From positions 1 to 47,059 of the forward strand of contig JAJXYH010000019.1 of NCBI GenBank assembly GCA_021780675.1: 47,059 nucleotides of DNA, in the 5' to 3' direction. The position numbers and the translations under genes are program-made. This DNA comes from a bacterium. Lineage in GTDB: Bacteria > Patescibacteriota > Microgenomatia > Levybacterales > UBA12049. Below the pieces are notes generated by a model. It saw only the letters and a list, made by a program, of their open reading frames with translations, did not search any database and was not told the origin of the DNA. Shown here piece by piece: positions 37,472 through 47,059 of this stretch; position 1 is the first letter of the stretch; each line of letters begins with the position of its first letter.

Positions 37472-39235
37472 TTATTTAAATTTTATTATATATTTTGATG
37501 AAAAAAATAAAGAAATTAAAATAATAAATGATAGAAAGCTTGTAAGGTTTCCAATATTTATAATGTTAGTATTTTCAAATTTAGCCTCAATTATATATAA
37601 CCCAGGTTTTAAATTAAATGATATAGCCCCAAATTTTAATGGGTTTTCAATGTTTAAATGTATAGGTTTACCATTAGCATAAACATTCCATCCCGGAAAA
37701 TAATATGTATTATCAATGATATTTAAGTTTGTTGATGCTGATACTATGTATTTATGTAATATTGGCGTTCTCTCAATTTCTTTATATTGTCCTTTACCTG
37801 AAATAATTACTAAATGAGATTTTGGATGGTTTAAAACTAAGGTATCAGCTATAGGTAAACGTGTATTTAATCTATGAAGATACAATGGATTATTAGGTTT
37901 AAAATATTCACTATACATAATCCAAGTGTTCTGATATTCATTTGGATTGGGCGGAACCATTTTCCGATTTCCCCAATTTAAAACAGTGGACAATACTACA
38001 AATAGGCAAAATAGTATTAATATTTTATTATTCCATTTTTTTACAATAAATGCTGATAAAAACGATGTAAAAAAGGCAATTGGTATTAGCATCCTCCATG
38101 GTAAAACAAAGGATTTAAAGAAAAATATATTATTCCATAATGGTGCTGTAAAAGATAGCATCATGCAAAAACTTATAAATGTAAATAGTAAAATTAAAGT
38201 TACTGCTAAGGTCTCTTTTTTAGGAAATTTTGATTTTATTAATAAAATAGTTCCTAAAATAAATATAAATAGATGGGGGTATCCAACGATTAATCTTAGT
38301 TCTCCTTGATTGCCTTGAAATAATAAACCATATCTTGCAGGGGAGAATAAATAGTACCAAATGGGGAAAAAGGCTTCTTTGGTGTATTTTACCACAACAT
38401 TAGGGTTATACCAGGTATATTTTATTTCAGATAGTGCTGGGAAAACATAATAAGCAGTTAACCCGGCTCCCAAGACACAGGCAATAATTAAATGTACTAA
38501 CTGTTTTTTGTCTTTTAATTTAAATAGAGCGTATAAAATAGACAGAGGGATTATCATAAAAGCACTACTGGAATGTGCAAGCGTAAGTAATAGTAAATTA
38601 ATTGCAAATAAACTGACATATATATTTTTGCCATCAGCTATTTTTTTGGCAAATAAGAAACTTAAAGGAATAAAAATAAACGCTGCATCTGTTCCAACAG
38701 ACACTCTAAAATGCATTTCTATAAAGCGTATTGGAGCAAAAAGATAGAGCAGTGATGCAACAAAAGCAGATTTATCACCATATTCATCCTTAATAAATAA
38801 ATACATTGTAATACCTGAAAGAATGTATGAAGAAGCAAGGAAAAGCTTCATACTGTTGATAAATGAAAATCCGATAAAGTGGAAAACTGATCCAATATAG
38901 AATGGAAGCATATATTCAAACATGAAGTTAGGGCAACCATATCCTCCGCAAAAATCAGCACCCCAGCGTGGCACTAATATTCCTAATTTTAGATTATTGT
39001 AAAATCCTTGAAGGTAAGCGCTGTGTAAAGATAGATCACCTGCTTGATAAGTCCCCTCTCTGAAAATACTTATTATTGGTAATATCGAAATTAAGATTAG
39101 TAAAAAAAATAAATTTATCTTTTTTTTGGGATATATAAATTTATAAAATAAAATTGATAAACCTAATAATGTGGAAAACAGAAGGCTAGCAAAAACCATT
39201 CTGTAAGGATCAGGGTATAATAGATTCATTATCAT
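37472..39235 (-). CDS. Large multi-TM protein (PTPS-related / YfhO-like membrane family), copy 1
   Basis: 587 aa; GDLSLHSAYLQGFYNNLKLGILVPRWGADFCGGYGCPNFMF; clear paralog of 40656-42428. Confidence 0.65.
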   Translation of the reverse strand: MIMNLLYPDPYRMVFASLLFSTLLGLSILFYKFIYPKKKINLFFLLILISILPIISIFREGTYQAGDLSLHSAYLQGFYNNLKLGILVPRWGADFCGGYGCPNFMFEYMLPFYIGSVFHFIGFSFINSMKLFLASSYILSGITMYLFIKDEYGDKSAFVASLLYLFAPIRFIEMHFRVSVGTDAAFIFIPLSFLFAKKIADGKNIYVSLFAINLLLLTLAHSSSAFMIIPLSILYALFKLKDKKQLVHLIIACVLGAGLTAYYVFPALSEIKYTWYNPNVVVKYTKEAFFPIWYYLFSPARYGLLFQGNQGELRLIVGYPHLFIFILGTILLIKSKFPKKETLAVTLILLFTFISFCMMLSFTAPLWNNIFFFKSFVLPWRMLIPIAFFTSFLSAFIVKKWNNKILILFCLFVVLSTVLNWGNRKMVPPNPNEYQNTWIMYSEYFKPNNPLYLHRLNTRLPIADTLVLNHPKSHLVIISGKGQYKEIERTPILHKYIVSASTNLNIIDNTYYFPGWNVYANGKPIHLNIENPLKFGAISFNLKPGLYIIEAKFENTNIINIGNLTSFLSFIILISLFFSSKYIIKFK

Positions 39236-40050
39236 TTAATTGATTTTATTACAGTTACCCAACAATATTTTCTTAAAAAAGGAAAAGTCCAAAGAATTTC
39301 ATTATCTAACCAATATAATACCTTAAAACTTAATTTATATTTGTCTGCATCGGAAATAATTTTTTTCCAATATCTAATTTTGTTAGGATTATATCTTTTG
39401 ACAAAATAGAACCATAGGAAAATTAAAAGTGTAGTGAAATGAAACTCTTCATGTTCAGTTTTGGGAAAATATTTACTTACCAATTTTAAATTGTCATTAC
39501 TTAGCGGATGTTCATGATCTGTTCGTACTTTGTTAGCAATTACTCTATAAACATTAATAATAGGGTTGTAGGTTAGCGGTTCTGAAAATACTGCTACTCC
39601 GTTAGGTTTTAATACACGTTTAACTTCTTTTATAGATTTTGTAATATCGACATGATGTAGGATATTACATCCTAATACAAAATCAAAATTATTGGTTTTA
39701 AAATCTAGTTTTTCTGCAGATACTTTATGGTATTTAATTCTTTTTTGAACACGATACCTTTTCGCTAATTTTTTTGTCATGTCTAACATTTTCTGAGAAA
39801 TATCAATTGCCATAACATTTGCACCTTTTATAGCTAAATAAACTGCTTCTTCACCTAGTCCACATCCAAGGTTTAATATATATTTATCCTTAATTGGTCC
39901 GAGTAATTCAATAGCTCGTTTATATTCAGGAGAGGTTATTCCTTCAAACTGTTTTATAACGTCAATCTCAGAAGGTTTAACAGATAGAGCCCATTCATCA
40001 TGAAATTCTTCTTCCGATTTATTATTTTTTTTCTTTTTTATACCTTGCAT
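39232..40050 (-). CDS. Class I SAM-dependent methyltransferase
   Basis: ILNLGCGLGEEAVYLAIKGANVMAIDIS, NILHHVDITKSIKEVKRVLKPNGVAVFSEP. Confidence 0.9.
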   Translation of the reverse strand: MQGIKKKKNNKSEEEFHDEWALSVKPSEIDVIKQFEGITSPEYKRAIELLGPIKDKYILNLGCGLGEEAVYLAIKGANVMAIDISQKMLDMTKKLAKRYRVQKRIKYHKVSAEKLDFKTNNFDFVLGCNILHHVDITKSIKEVKRVLKPNGVAVFSEPLTYNPIINVYRVIANKVRTDHEHPLSNDNLKLVSKYFPKTEHEEFHFTTLLIFLWFYFVKRYNPNKIRYWKKIISDADKYKLSFKVLYWLDNEILWTFPFLRKYCWVTVIKSIK

Positions 40051-40652
40051 ATTGCTCCAAACTGAACAGCCATTTTTGAGTTTATAATTCTTTTTTCAAC
40101 AATAGTGAAATGTTTATTAATTAATTTAATTTTGTCTTTTTCCAACCTTACATATTTACCTCGATCTAATTTAGCTAGTAGCATCTTAAACAAGTTTGGG
40201 GGGTTTGGAATTATATCAGCAATTATTACAATTTTTTTGGCTCTTTTTTTTGCAGCAAGAAGAATATTATTTACTTCTTGATCTGAAAAATGATGCAACA
40301 TTGATATAAGCAATACGGCATCGTATTTTGAAATTTTTGTATTTTTTAATGAATCTTCTATTCTAAATTTACGTGTTTTTGTTTTGTATTTATTTTTAGC
40401 ATACATAATATATTTAGGACTTATATCAGTACCCAAATATTTTATGTTTTTTGGACATGCTTCTGAAAAATCACCTGTTCCACACCCTAAATCATAAACA
40501 GAATTACATTTATATTTTTTTATATTATCGTACACAAATTTTTTTGTATTTTTTTGATCACCCGCTAAGAAGAACCTTATATTGTTAAATAAGGTTGGGT
40601 TGTCTAGTAAAAAGTCACTAAACTTATTAAAAATAACAGTAAATAAATTCAT
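40038..40652 (-). CDS. Class I SAM-dependent methyltransferase
   Basis: VYDLGCGTGDFSEACPKNIKYLGTDIS, DAVLLISMLHHFSDQEV. Confidence 0.88.
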   Translation of the reverse strand: MNLFTVIFNKFSDFLLDNPTLFNNIRFFLAGDQKNTKKFVYDNIKKYKCNSVYDLGCGTGDFSEACPKNIKYLGTDISPKYIMYAKNKYKTKTRKFRIEDSLKNTKISKYDAVLLISMLHHFSDQEVNNILLAAKKRAKKIVIIADIIPNPPNLFKMLLAKLDRGKYVRLEKDKIKLINKHFTIVEKRIINSKMAVQFGAICKV

Positions 40653-40655
40653 TTG

Positions 40656-42428
40656 TTATCTTGTATCCCTAATTTTTTGAATAAGTATTATGGAATTATA
40701 TCTAAGTTTGTTAAAAAATAAAATACCAATTATGAATATAAACGCAGTTACTGTAATAGTTTTTGCCTGCTTAATTATAAATGTATCCTCGAATTTTAGT
40801 TGAAGATCGTAGAGACCAGGTTTTAGTTTAAATTCAATTGTGCCTTTGGGATTTGTTTTGGAAACTTCAATCGGATTAAGTTTATTATTTACATATAAGT
40901 TCCAACCGGGGAAATATAATGTATCTTCTCTAAAAGTTGTATTTTTTATTACAGCTACTGCATATTCATGGTAGTTTGTTGATCTAGATATCTGCTTAAC
41001 TTCTGCTTGTCCTGAAATAATTTCTAAATGATATTTAGGAATTTTATTTTCCCATGTATTATTAGGGTTTGTCCAGATAGGAGCGGCTTGTCCCAGTCCT
41101 GCGCCGTCTGCAGTACTTAATGATAAATTTTTTAGTATAGTTGAGTCGTTAATTTGAGGAATTACATTTCTGTTTCCCCAATTTAGAATGGTTGAGAAAA
41201 CAGTAAAAGCAAGAATTAAAATTAGCAAGTAGTTATTTTTTAGTTTATAAAGAGTAATGGCGGCTAAAACAGAAGTGGGGATAGAAACAATGAGAAGCAA
41301 ACGGTAAACAAATTGGAAATGTCTAATAAACGGGATTATATGCCAAAGAGGTGTCGAAATACTTTGCATCATAAAAAAATAGCCTGCAAATAATAGTAAA
41401 AATAATTTAATTAATGGTTTATGTTTAGAATTAAATTTATTAGTAAATAAAAGGTAAACAGCATAAATTAGAATTAAAATTTGGGTATATCCCAAAATAA
41501 AAGATAATTCTCCTTGATGTCCCTGGAATAAAAAGCCAAATCTCCATGGCGAGAAAATAAAGTCCAAGAATCTTGGAAATGAAACTATTGTAATATCTGC
41601 TTGCTGTGTGAATTTTATTAAAGAAATCGTAGGAAGCCAGAAAGAAGCAGAAAGCATTGCGCCGATTGCTAAAGACAGAAAGCTATTGATAAGTTGTTTA
41701 ATGTTTCTTTTTTTAAGCCGATACCAGTAAAACAACATGTAAGCTAAAATTAACGGTGGAGCTGCAATTGCGATTGCAGGATGGGAAATTATTAGTGCAG
41801 CAAAAAATATTGCTTGTAAAGCAAAAAACTTTACTGAGCTTTTTTCTATAAACTTTTTTGCCAAATATAAATTTATAGGTAATATGGCAAAGGCTAACAT
41901 CTCCCCGATATCAGAGCGAAAATGCATGTCTACCAAGTGATAGGGAACAAACAAATAAAAAATGGACGCTATAAACGCAGCTTTTTCATTTAACTCACCT
42001 TTAATCCAGATAAACATACCTATACCTGAGGTTATAAAAGATAATGCAATTAATAATTTTGTTGCGGTTACAAAAGAGAAGCCAATAAAATGAAATAAAG
42101 AAATAATATAATAAGGCAAAGAGTAGATAAACATAAATGCAGGAAAACCGAAAGTAGCATTTAACTGTCCTGCCCATCTTGGAATTAATATGCCTTCAGT
42201 TAGAGATTTATAAAAACTTATAGATTGTGTAATGTGAACCCAAAGGTCTCCGCTTTCATAGACACCCGGTCTAAAAATGCTCCAAACAGGAAGAAGAGAA
42301 ATTAGAATTAGCAGGAAAAAGAGATTAATTTGTTTTTTAGGATAAATATATTTATAGATTATTAGCGCTGTGCCTAAAATAATTGAAAGGCTTAAATTGA
42401 TAAAACTTAATGCATAAGGGTTGATCAT
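40656..42428 (-). CDS. Large multi-TM protein (PTPS-related / YfhO-like membrane family), copy 2
   Basis: 590 aa; GDLWVHITQSISFYKSLTEGILIPRWAGQLNATFGFPAFMF; paralog of 37472-39235. Confidence 0.65.
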   Translation of the reverse strand: MINPYALSFINLSLSIILGTALIIYKYIYPKKQINLFFLLILISLLPVWSIFRPGVYESGDLWVHITQSISFYKSLTEGILIPRWAGQLNATFGFPAFMFIYSLPYYIISLFHFIGFSFVTATKLLIALSFITSGIGMFIWIKGELNEKAAFIASIFYLFVPYHLVDMHFRSDIGEMLAFAILPINLYLAKKFIEKSSVKFFALQAIFFAALIISHPAIAIAAPPLILAYMLFYWYRLKKRNIKQLINSFLSLAIGAMLSASFWLPTISLIKFTQQADITIVSFPRFLDFIFSPWRFGFLFQGHQGELSFILGYTQILILIYAVYLLFTNKFNSKHKPLIKLFLLLFAGYFFMMQSISTPLWHIIPFIRHFQFVYRLLLIVSIPTSVLAAITLYKLKNNYLLILILAFTVFSTILNWGNRNVIPQINDSTILKNLSLSTADGAGLGQAAPIWTNPNNTWENKIPKYHLEIISGQAEVKQISRSTNYHEYAVAVIKNTTFREDTLYFPGWNLYVNNKLNPIEVSKTNPKGTIEFKLKPGLYDLQLKFEDTFIIKQAKTITVTAFIFIIGILFFNKLRYNSIILIQKIRDTR

Positions 42429-42523
42429 AAATTTTAGGTTATTTTACTACATTTTAACCTTAAGAAAACATGCAATATCTTCCCTAAACTAGGAGCGGAT
42501 ATTGTATAATCGCTATAACAAAA

Positions 42524-45085
42524 ATGAAAGCATCTGTTATTGTAACTGTTTATAATGAAGAAAATACAATTACCCGTTTTTTGGAGTCTGTTAATAAACA
42601 GACGGAAGTTCCCGATGAGGTAGTTATTGTTGATGGAAGCTCTAAAGATTCAACGGTTAAAAAAATAAATGAGTTTATAAATAGACATAAGAAATTAAAT
42701 ATCCGTCTTGTTGTAAAGGCAGGAAACAGGTCCGTTGGAAGAAATACTGCTATAAAAAATGCCAGGAACGAAATAATAGCAATTTCCGATTCGGGAAACA
42801 TTTTAGATAGGGATTGGCTTAAAAACATTGTTAAACCGTTTAAAAATAAAAAAACAGACGTAGTTGCGGGGTATTATAAAGGGGAAGCTAAAAATATTTT
42901 TCAGAGATGCTTAATTCCGTATGTATTGGTAATGCCTGATAAAGTAAATAAAGATAATTTCTTACCAGCCACAAGGTCCATGGCAATTAAAAAATCGGTT
43001 TGGAAAAGGTCGGGAGGGTTTAATGAAAAATTGTCCCATAACGAAGACTATGAATTCGCAAATAGGCTTAAAGCTAAAGGTGCAAATATAGTTTTTGAGC
43101 AGACAGCAATAGCTAACTGGATCCCAAGACAAAACTTAAAACAAGCTTTTATAATGTTTTTTAGATTTGCGCTAGGAGACATAGAGGCAGGAATTTATAG
43201 AGAAAAGGTTGTTTATAAATTTTTAACTTATCTTTTTGCATTTTATCTTTTAGGTCTAAGCATAATAATGAGATCCATAGTTTTATGGGTTTTTTATATT
43301 TTATTAATCGGCTCGTATTTATTCTGGTCGGTTGTAAAAAATTATAAGTATGTTAAAAATCCTAAGGCATTTTTTATACTGCCTATGTTGCAGATTACTT
43401 CCGACATAGCAGTTTTAGCAGGTTCAAGTACAGGGCTATTAAAATTATTTTCTTTAAAAGGATGGATAAAAGCAGCATTAAACAATAAAGGTGTAATTTT
43501 GATAATTATCGGATATGTTATTTTAACTTTGTCGGTTATCAACTGGGGCATACCGGGAGTAAGCCACCCCTTTACATATCACATGGATGAATGGCATTTT
43601 TCGCAAGCTCTTAGGACCTTCGTAAAGTACGGAACAGGTTCTTACAGCGGAGCTGCCAGTATTCCGCTTTACCATATTATTTCCACTTATATATTTTTGG
43701 CTCCGTTTTTTATACTTCACATATTCAATCCATTTTTAATTAAATCATCGCTTGAAAATTTAAGCCTACAAACAACATTTTTCCAGATTTTAAGACTGCA
43801 CACGTTATTTTACGGGGTTTTATCAACCGGTATGATGTATTTGATATTAAAACGCTTTATTAAGTTTAAACCGTTAATTTTTACTACGCTTTTTGTATTT
43901 ACGCCGATTTGGATAGTACTTAGCAATTATTATAAATACGATATAACTTTAAATTTTTGGATAATAACGACCATATATTACTTATTTAAATTTTATGATT
44001 CACATAAATTTAGCAATTATATATTTGCCGGAGTTTCCTGCGCGCTTGCATTATCCACAAAATTTACCGCAGCGCCACTTTTTGCAATGTATATATTTTC
44101 CTACTTTTTATTTTCCGACAAAATTAAATTTAAAGACTTAATAATTTCGTCTGTAATGGTTCTATTTATATTTTCGCTGGCGGGAATTCCGGACATGCTG
44201 CTTTTAAAAGGTAATTATTACGAGCTTCTTAACGCAACATTAATAAGAGGGCCTAAGGATACTACAAATTACATTTTACAAACTTTTTCACAATTTTTCT
44301 TATTATTTGAAGAGTTTCCGCAAATATTTGGATATTTCTTAACAATATTTAGCTATGGAGCAGTTATTTACTGGTTTTATGTTTTAATAAAAGAATTTTT
44401 TAATAAGAAGTTATTCAATTATAAGTTGGAAATATTTTTAATAGTATCTCTTATTGCATATTTAATTCCTACAATAAGTTTTGGCGTTGATGCGGGCGGA
44501 AACAGGTCTTTAGTAATGCTTCCATTTATGATACTTATTTTAAGTTTGTTTTTTAAGAATATTGTTAAAAGAAATAAGTCATACAATAAATTTATAATTA
44601 TAATTGTTATACTGGGAATTTTTCTGCAACTTAGCCAGTCTTTAAGCTGGCAGTCTGTAAAACTACTGCAAGATCCAAGAGTTAAATCCTCCGAATGGAT
44701 AGCTAGAAATATTCCTAAAGGAGCTACAATTGGGGTGGAGAATATCCCGATTTACCAATTTTTGCCAAATCTGGTGCTTAAAGAATTCTACGAAAAACAA
44801 TACGGATTAAAAGGTAATTATTTATATAACTATCAAGTTATTAGCGCTGCTGATAATAAATTGCCTAAATATATTATTATTAGCAATGCGGATGTGGAAA
44901 GTAAGTATCTTAAGTCTTCTCCCAAAATTGACATTCTAAAAGATATTTCCCAAAAAAATTATATTAAAATTGCTGAGTTTAATTCGGATTTTAAATTTTA
45001 CAAAATTTTTGGAAATGATCTTTCTTATTTTATTTCCGGAATTCTACCATCTGTAAGTTCCATAAGCGTTTACGAAAAATTATAA
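42524..45085 (+). CDS. Fusion of GT2 glycosyltransferase and GT-C membrane glycosyltransferase
   Basis: 853 aa; N-term SVIVTVYNEENTITRFLESV...IVDGSSKDST...NEDYEFANRL (GT2), then SHPFTYHMDEWHFSQALRTF...TKFTAAPLF...EWIARNIPKGATIGVE (ArnT/PMT-like). Confidence 0.85.
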   Translation: MKASVIVTVYNEENTITRFLESVNKQTEVPDEVVIVDGSSKDSTVKKINEFINRHKKLNIRLVVKAGNRSVGRNTAIKNARNEIIAISDSGNILDRDWLKNIVKPFKNKKTDVVAGYYKGEAKNIFQRCLIPYVLVMPDKVNKDNFLPATRSMAIKKSVWKRSGGFNEKLSHNEDYEFANRLKAKGANIVFEQTAIANWIPRQNLKQAFIMFFRFALGDIEAGIYREKVVYKFLTYLFAFYLLGLSIIMRSIVLWVFYILLIGSYLFWSVVKNYKYVKNPKAFFILPMLQITSDIAVLAGSSTGLLKLFSLKGWIKAALNNKGVILIIIGYVILTLSVINWGIPGVSHPFTYHMDEWHFSQALRTFVKYGTGSYSGAASIPLYHIISTYIFLAPFFILHIFNPFLIKSSLENLSLQTTFFQILRLHTLFYGVLSTGMMYLILKRFIKFKPLIFTTLFVFTPIWIVLSNYYKYDITLNFWIITTIYYLFKFYDSHKFSNYIFAGVSCALALSTKFTAAPLFAMYIFSYFLFSDKIKFKDLIISSVMVLFIFSLAGIPDMLLLKGNYYELLNATLIRGPKDTTNYILQTFSQFFLLFEEFPQIFGYFLTIFSYGAVIYWFYVLIKEFFNKKLFNYKLEIFLIVSLIAYLIPTISFGVDAGGNRSLVMLPFMILILSLFFKNIVKRNKSYNKFIIIIVILGIFLQLSQSLSWQSVKLLQDPRVKSSEWIARNIPKGATIGVENIPIYQFLPNLVLKEFYEKQYGLKGNYLYNYQVISAADNKLPKYIIISNADVESKYLKSSPKIDILKDISQKNYIKIAEFNSDFKFYKIFGNDLSYFISGILPSVSSISVYEKL

Positions 45086-45094
45086 ATAAACAAT

Positions 45095-45928
45095 ATGAGC
45101 ATAAAAAGCGATGTCTTTGATGATTATTATTATTCCCACGTCTGTCTTGGCAGCGAGGAGTTTAAAAAAAGTAATGGTTTGTCTTTAAATCCAAAAGTTA
45201 AAAACATGCTTGATAAACTTCGTTTAACTTCGAATATGAACGTACTTGAAATAGGCTGTGGAAGGGGAGACAGCGCTATTTATATGGCAAGAAAAGTAAA
45301 ATCCGTGACGGCCATTGATTATTCCAAGAGTGCTATAAAAATTGCGAATAAGATTAAATCAATTTCCGATAAAAAAACAAAAGAAAAAATAAATTTTTAC
45401 GTAATGGAAGCAAGCAAGTTAACGTTTGAGTCCAATAAGTTTGACATGGTCATAATGGTTGATACAATAGACCATTTTAATAAGAAGGAATTAAATAAGG
45501 TAATGTCTGAAATTAGAAGAGTGCTAAAACCGGGAGGAAAATTGTTTGTAAAAACTTGTGCTAATAAAATATTGCTGGATAAAACTTATAAGTACTACAT
45601 TTACCCGCTAAATAGATTAATAACATATCTGGATATGAAGATTAAAAATACAAAATATAACTCTTTACCCAGGTTTTCAAGGACAAAAGAAGCAAAAGAG
45701 CAACATGTTAATGAAATGGACTATTTTTATTTAAGGAACTTAATGAGTAAGTTTGGATTTTCGGGAAAAATATGGTCTGAAGTGGGTTTTTTGACGGAAG
45801 AAAAGAGTATTAGAAGCAAAATCTATAATTTTGTGGTTACCTTTGATCCATTGTCGTATCATTTTCCTCTTAATATATTTTTTGCCCATTCCTTTTTTGT
45901 TCTTGCTGTTAAACGTAATACCACCTAA
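45095..45928 (+). CDS. Class I SAM-dependent methyltransferase
   Basis: VLEIGCGRGDSAIYMARKVKSVTAIDYS, EIRRVLKPGGKLFVKT. Confidence 0.9.
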   Translation: MSIKSDVFDDYYYSHVCLGSEEFKKSNGLSLNPKVKNMLDKLRLTSNMNVLEIGCGRGDSAIYMARKVKSVTAIDYSKSAIKIANKIKSISDKKTKEKINFYVMEASKLTFESNKFDMVIMVDTIDHFNKKELNKVMSEIRRVLKPGGKLFVKTCANKILLDKTYKYYIYPLNRLITYLDMKIKNTKYNSLPRFSRTKEAKEQHVNEMDYFYLRNLMSKFGFSGKIWSEVGFLTEEKSIRSKIYNFVVTFDPLSYHFPLNIFFAHSFFVLAVKRNTT

Positions 45929-45971
45929 ATGCATAAATGAGCCTGACATGTTATACTATTAAGGCTAAATT

Positions 45972-47059
45972 ATGGGATATACCAAGAGTGCAATTAGGGG
46001 TATTTCGTGGATGACGGCGCTTCAGACTGTTATTAGAATATTTACATTCTTAAAAATTGCCGTTTTAGCAAGAGTATTAACTCCTGATCAGTTTGGAATT
46101 TTTGGAATTGCCGCATTAGTTTTAGCACTTTTGGAAATATTAACGGAGACAGGAATAAACGTAATTCTTATCCAGTCCAAGGAGTCGATAGAAAAATATT
46201 TAGATTCTGCCTGGGTTGCTTCGATTATAAGAGGAATAGTTATTTGTTTAGGAATAATAATTTTTTCCCCCCTTATTATTACTTTTTTTAATACACCGCA
46301 GGCCTTAGGTATTATATTACTTATTAGCCTTGCGCCACTTATAAAAGGGTTTATAAACCCTGCGGAAATAGTTTTTCAGAAGGAATTAAGGTTCGGTAAC
46401 GAATTCTGGTTTAGAACATCTCTTTATTTTGCAGATGCGCTTGCTGCCATAGCTGTAGCTATTTTGACTCATTCGGTTTATAGTTTGGCAGTAGGTTTAA
46501 TATTTGCAGCAATTGTTGAAGTAATTTTGTCGTTTAGCTTAATTAAATTAAGGCCAAAATTAAGATTTAACAAAGAGTATTTAATGGAGATCTTCCATAA
46601 AGGAAAGTGGGTTACGGGTTTTGGGATTTTTAATTATTTTGGAGAAAATAGCGATAATATTATCGTTGCAAGGCTTTTAGGGACAACACCTTTGGGTATA
46701 TACCAGATGGCATATAGAGTGTCTATTATACCTATTACAGAAGTTTCGGACGTAGTTAATAAAGTAATTTTCCCTGTTTATTCAAAGATCAGTAACGAAA
46801 AACAGAGACTTATTTCTGCCTTTTTAAAAACATTCTCAATTAACACTTTAGGTACGATTATTTTAGGTTTAATTATTCTTCTGTTTCCAAAAGAAATCAT
46901 AAGCATTGTTTTGGGCAGTCAATGGTTGGGGGCAGTTGATGTACTAAGGGTACTGGCAATTTTTGGCATTACGCGCGCAATAACGTCTCCTTTCTCCGTG
47001 ATTATTCTATCCACCGGAAATCAAAAGTATATGACTTTAGTTACTTTTGTAAGGCTCTT
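45972..47059 (+). CDS. Polysaccharide/lipid flippase (Wzx/MOP-like), partial at window end
   Basis: Translation from ATG 45972: MGYTKSAIRGISWMTALQTVIRIFTFLKIAVLARVLTPDQFGIFGIAALVLALLEILTETGINVILIQ...; open to the window end, so absent from the ORF track. Confidence 0.88.
   Translation, partial: MGYTKSAIRGISWMTALQTVIRIFTFLKIAVLARVLTPDQFGIFGIAALVLALLEILTETGINVILIQSKESIEKYLDSAWVASIIRGIVICLGIIIFSPLIITFFNTPQALGIILLISLAPLIKGFINPAEIVFQKELRFGNEFWFRTSLYFADALAAIAVAILTHSVYSLAVGLIFAAIVEVILSFSLIKLRPKLRFNKEYLMEIFHKGKWVTGFGIFNYFGENSDNIIVARLLGTTPLGIYQMAYRVSIIPITEVSDVVNKVIFPVYSKISNEKQRLISAFLKTFSINTLGTIILGLIILLFPKEIISIVLGSQWLGAVDVLRVLAIFGITRAITSPFSVIILSTGNQKYMTLVTFVRL

Noticed and set aside
1-47059. CRISPR arrays, IS elements, rRNA genes
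   Set aside because: No regularly spaced repeats, transposase motifs or rRNA-like sequence seen on reading through; not tested computationally.

Overview
AT-rich window, probably from a Candidate Phyla Radiation / Patescibacteria (Microgenomates-like) genome; lineage is inferred from gene content and was not tested. It holds: (i) a partial PilB/GspE-type ATPase and a Crp/Fnr-family regulator; (ii) a long division and cell-wall (dcw) cluster running mraZ-rsmH-ftsL-like-ftsI-murF-(antisense DUF192)-murE-murC-murA-nucleotidyltransferase-mraY-ftsW-murG-short ftsQ-like-ftsA-ftsZ; (iii) a small secretion module with a TasA/camelysin-like secreted protein and a SipW-type (Ser-His) signal peptidase fused to its own TasA-like cleavage motif and extracellular domains; (iv) membrane GT-C glycosyltransferases; (v) dus, ileS (altered HIGH and KMSKS motifs), rodA, rplU, rpmA, parB, lepB and a tRNA-Val(CAC); (vi) an envelope-polysaccharide region with GT4, an acyltransferase, two paralogous large membrane proteins, three methyltransferases, a GT2/GT-C fusion and a partial flippase. 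Strongest candidates for follow-up: the signal-peptidase/substrate fusion operon with its leader ORF and intercistronic hairpin, the IleRS with AVHH in place of HIGH, a 209-codon frame broken only by three in-frame stops, and a recurring -10-N7-ATG arrangement suggesting leaderless mRNAs.
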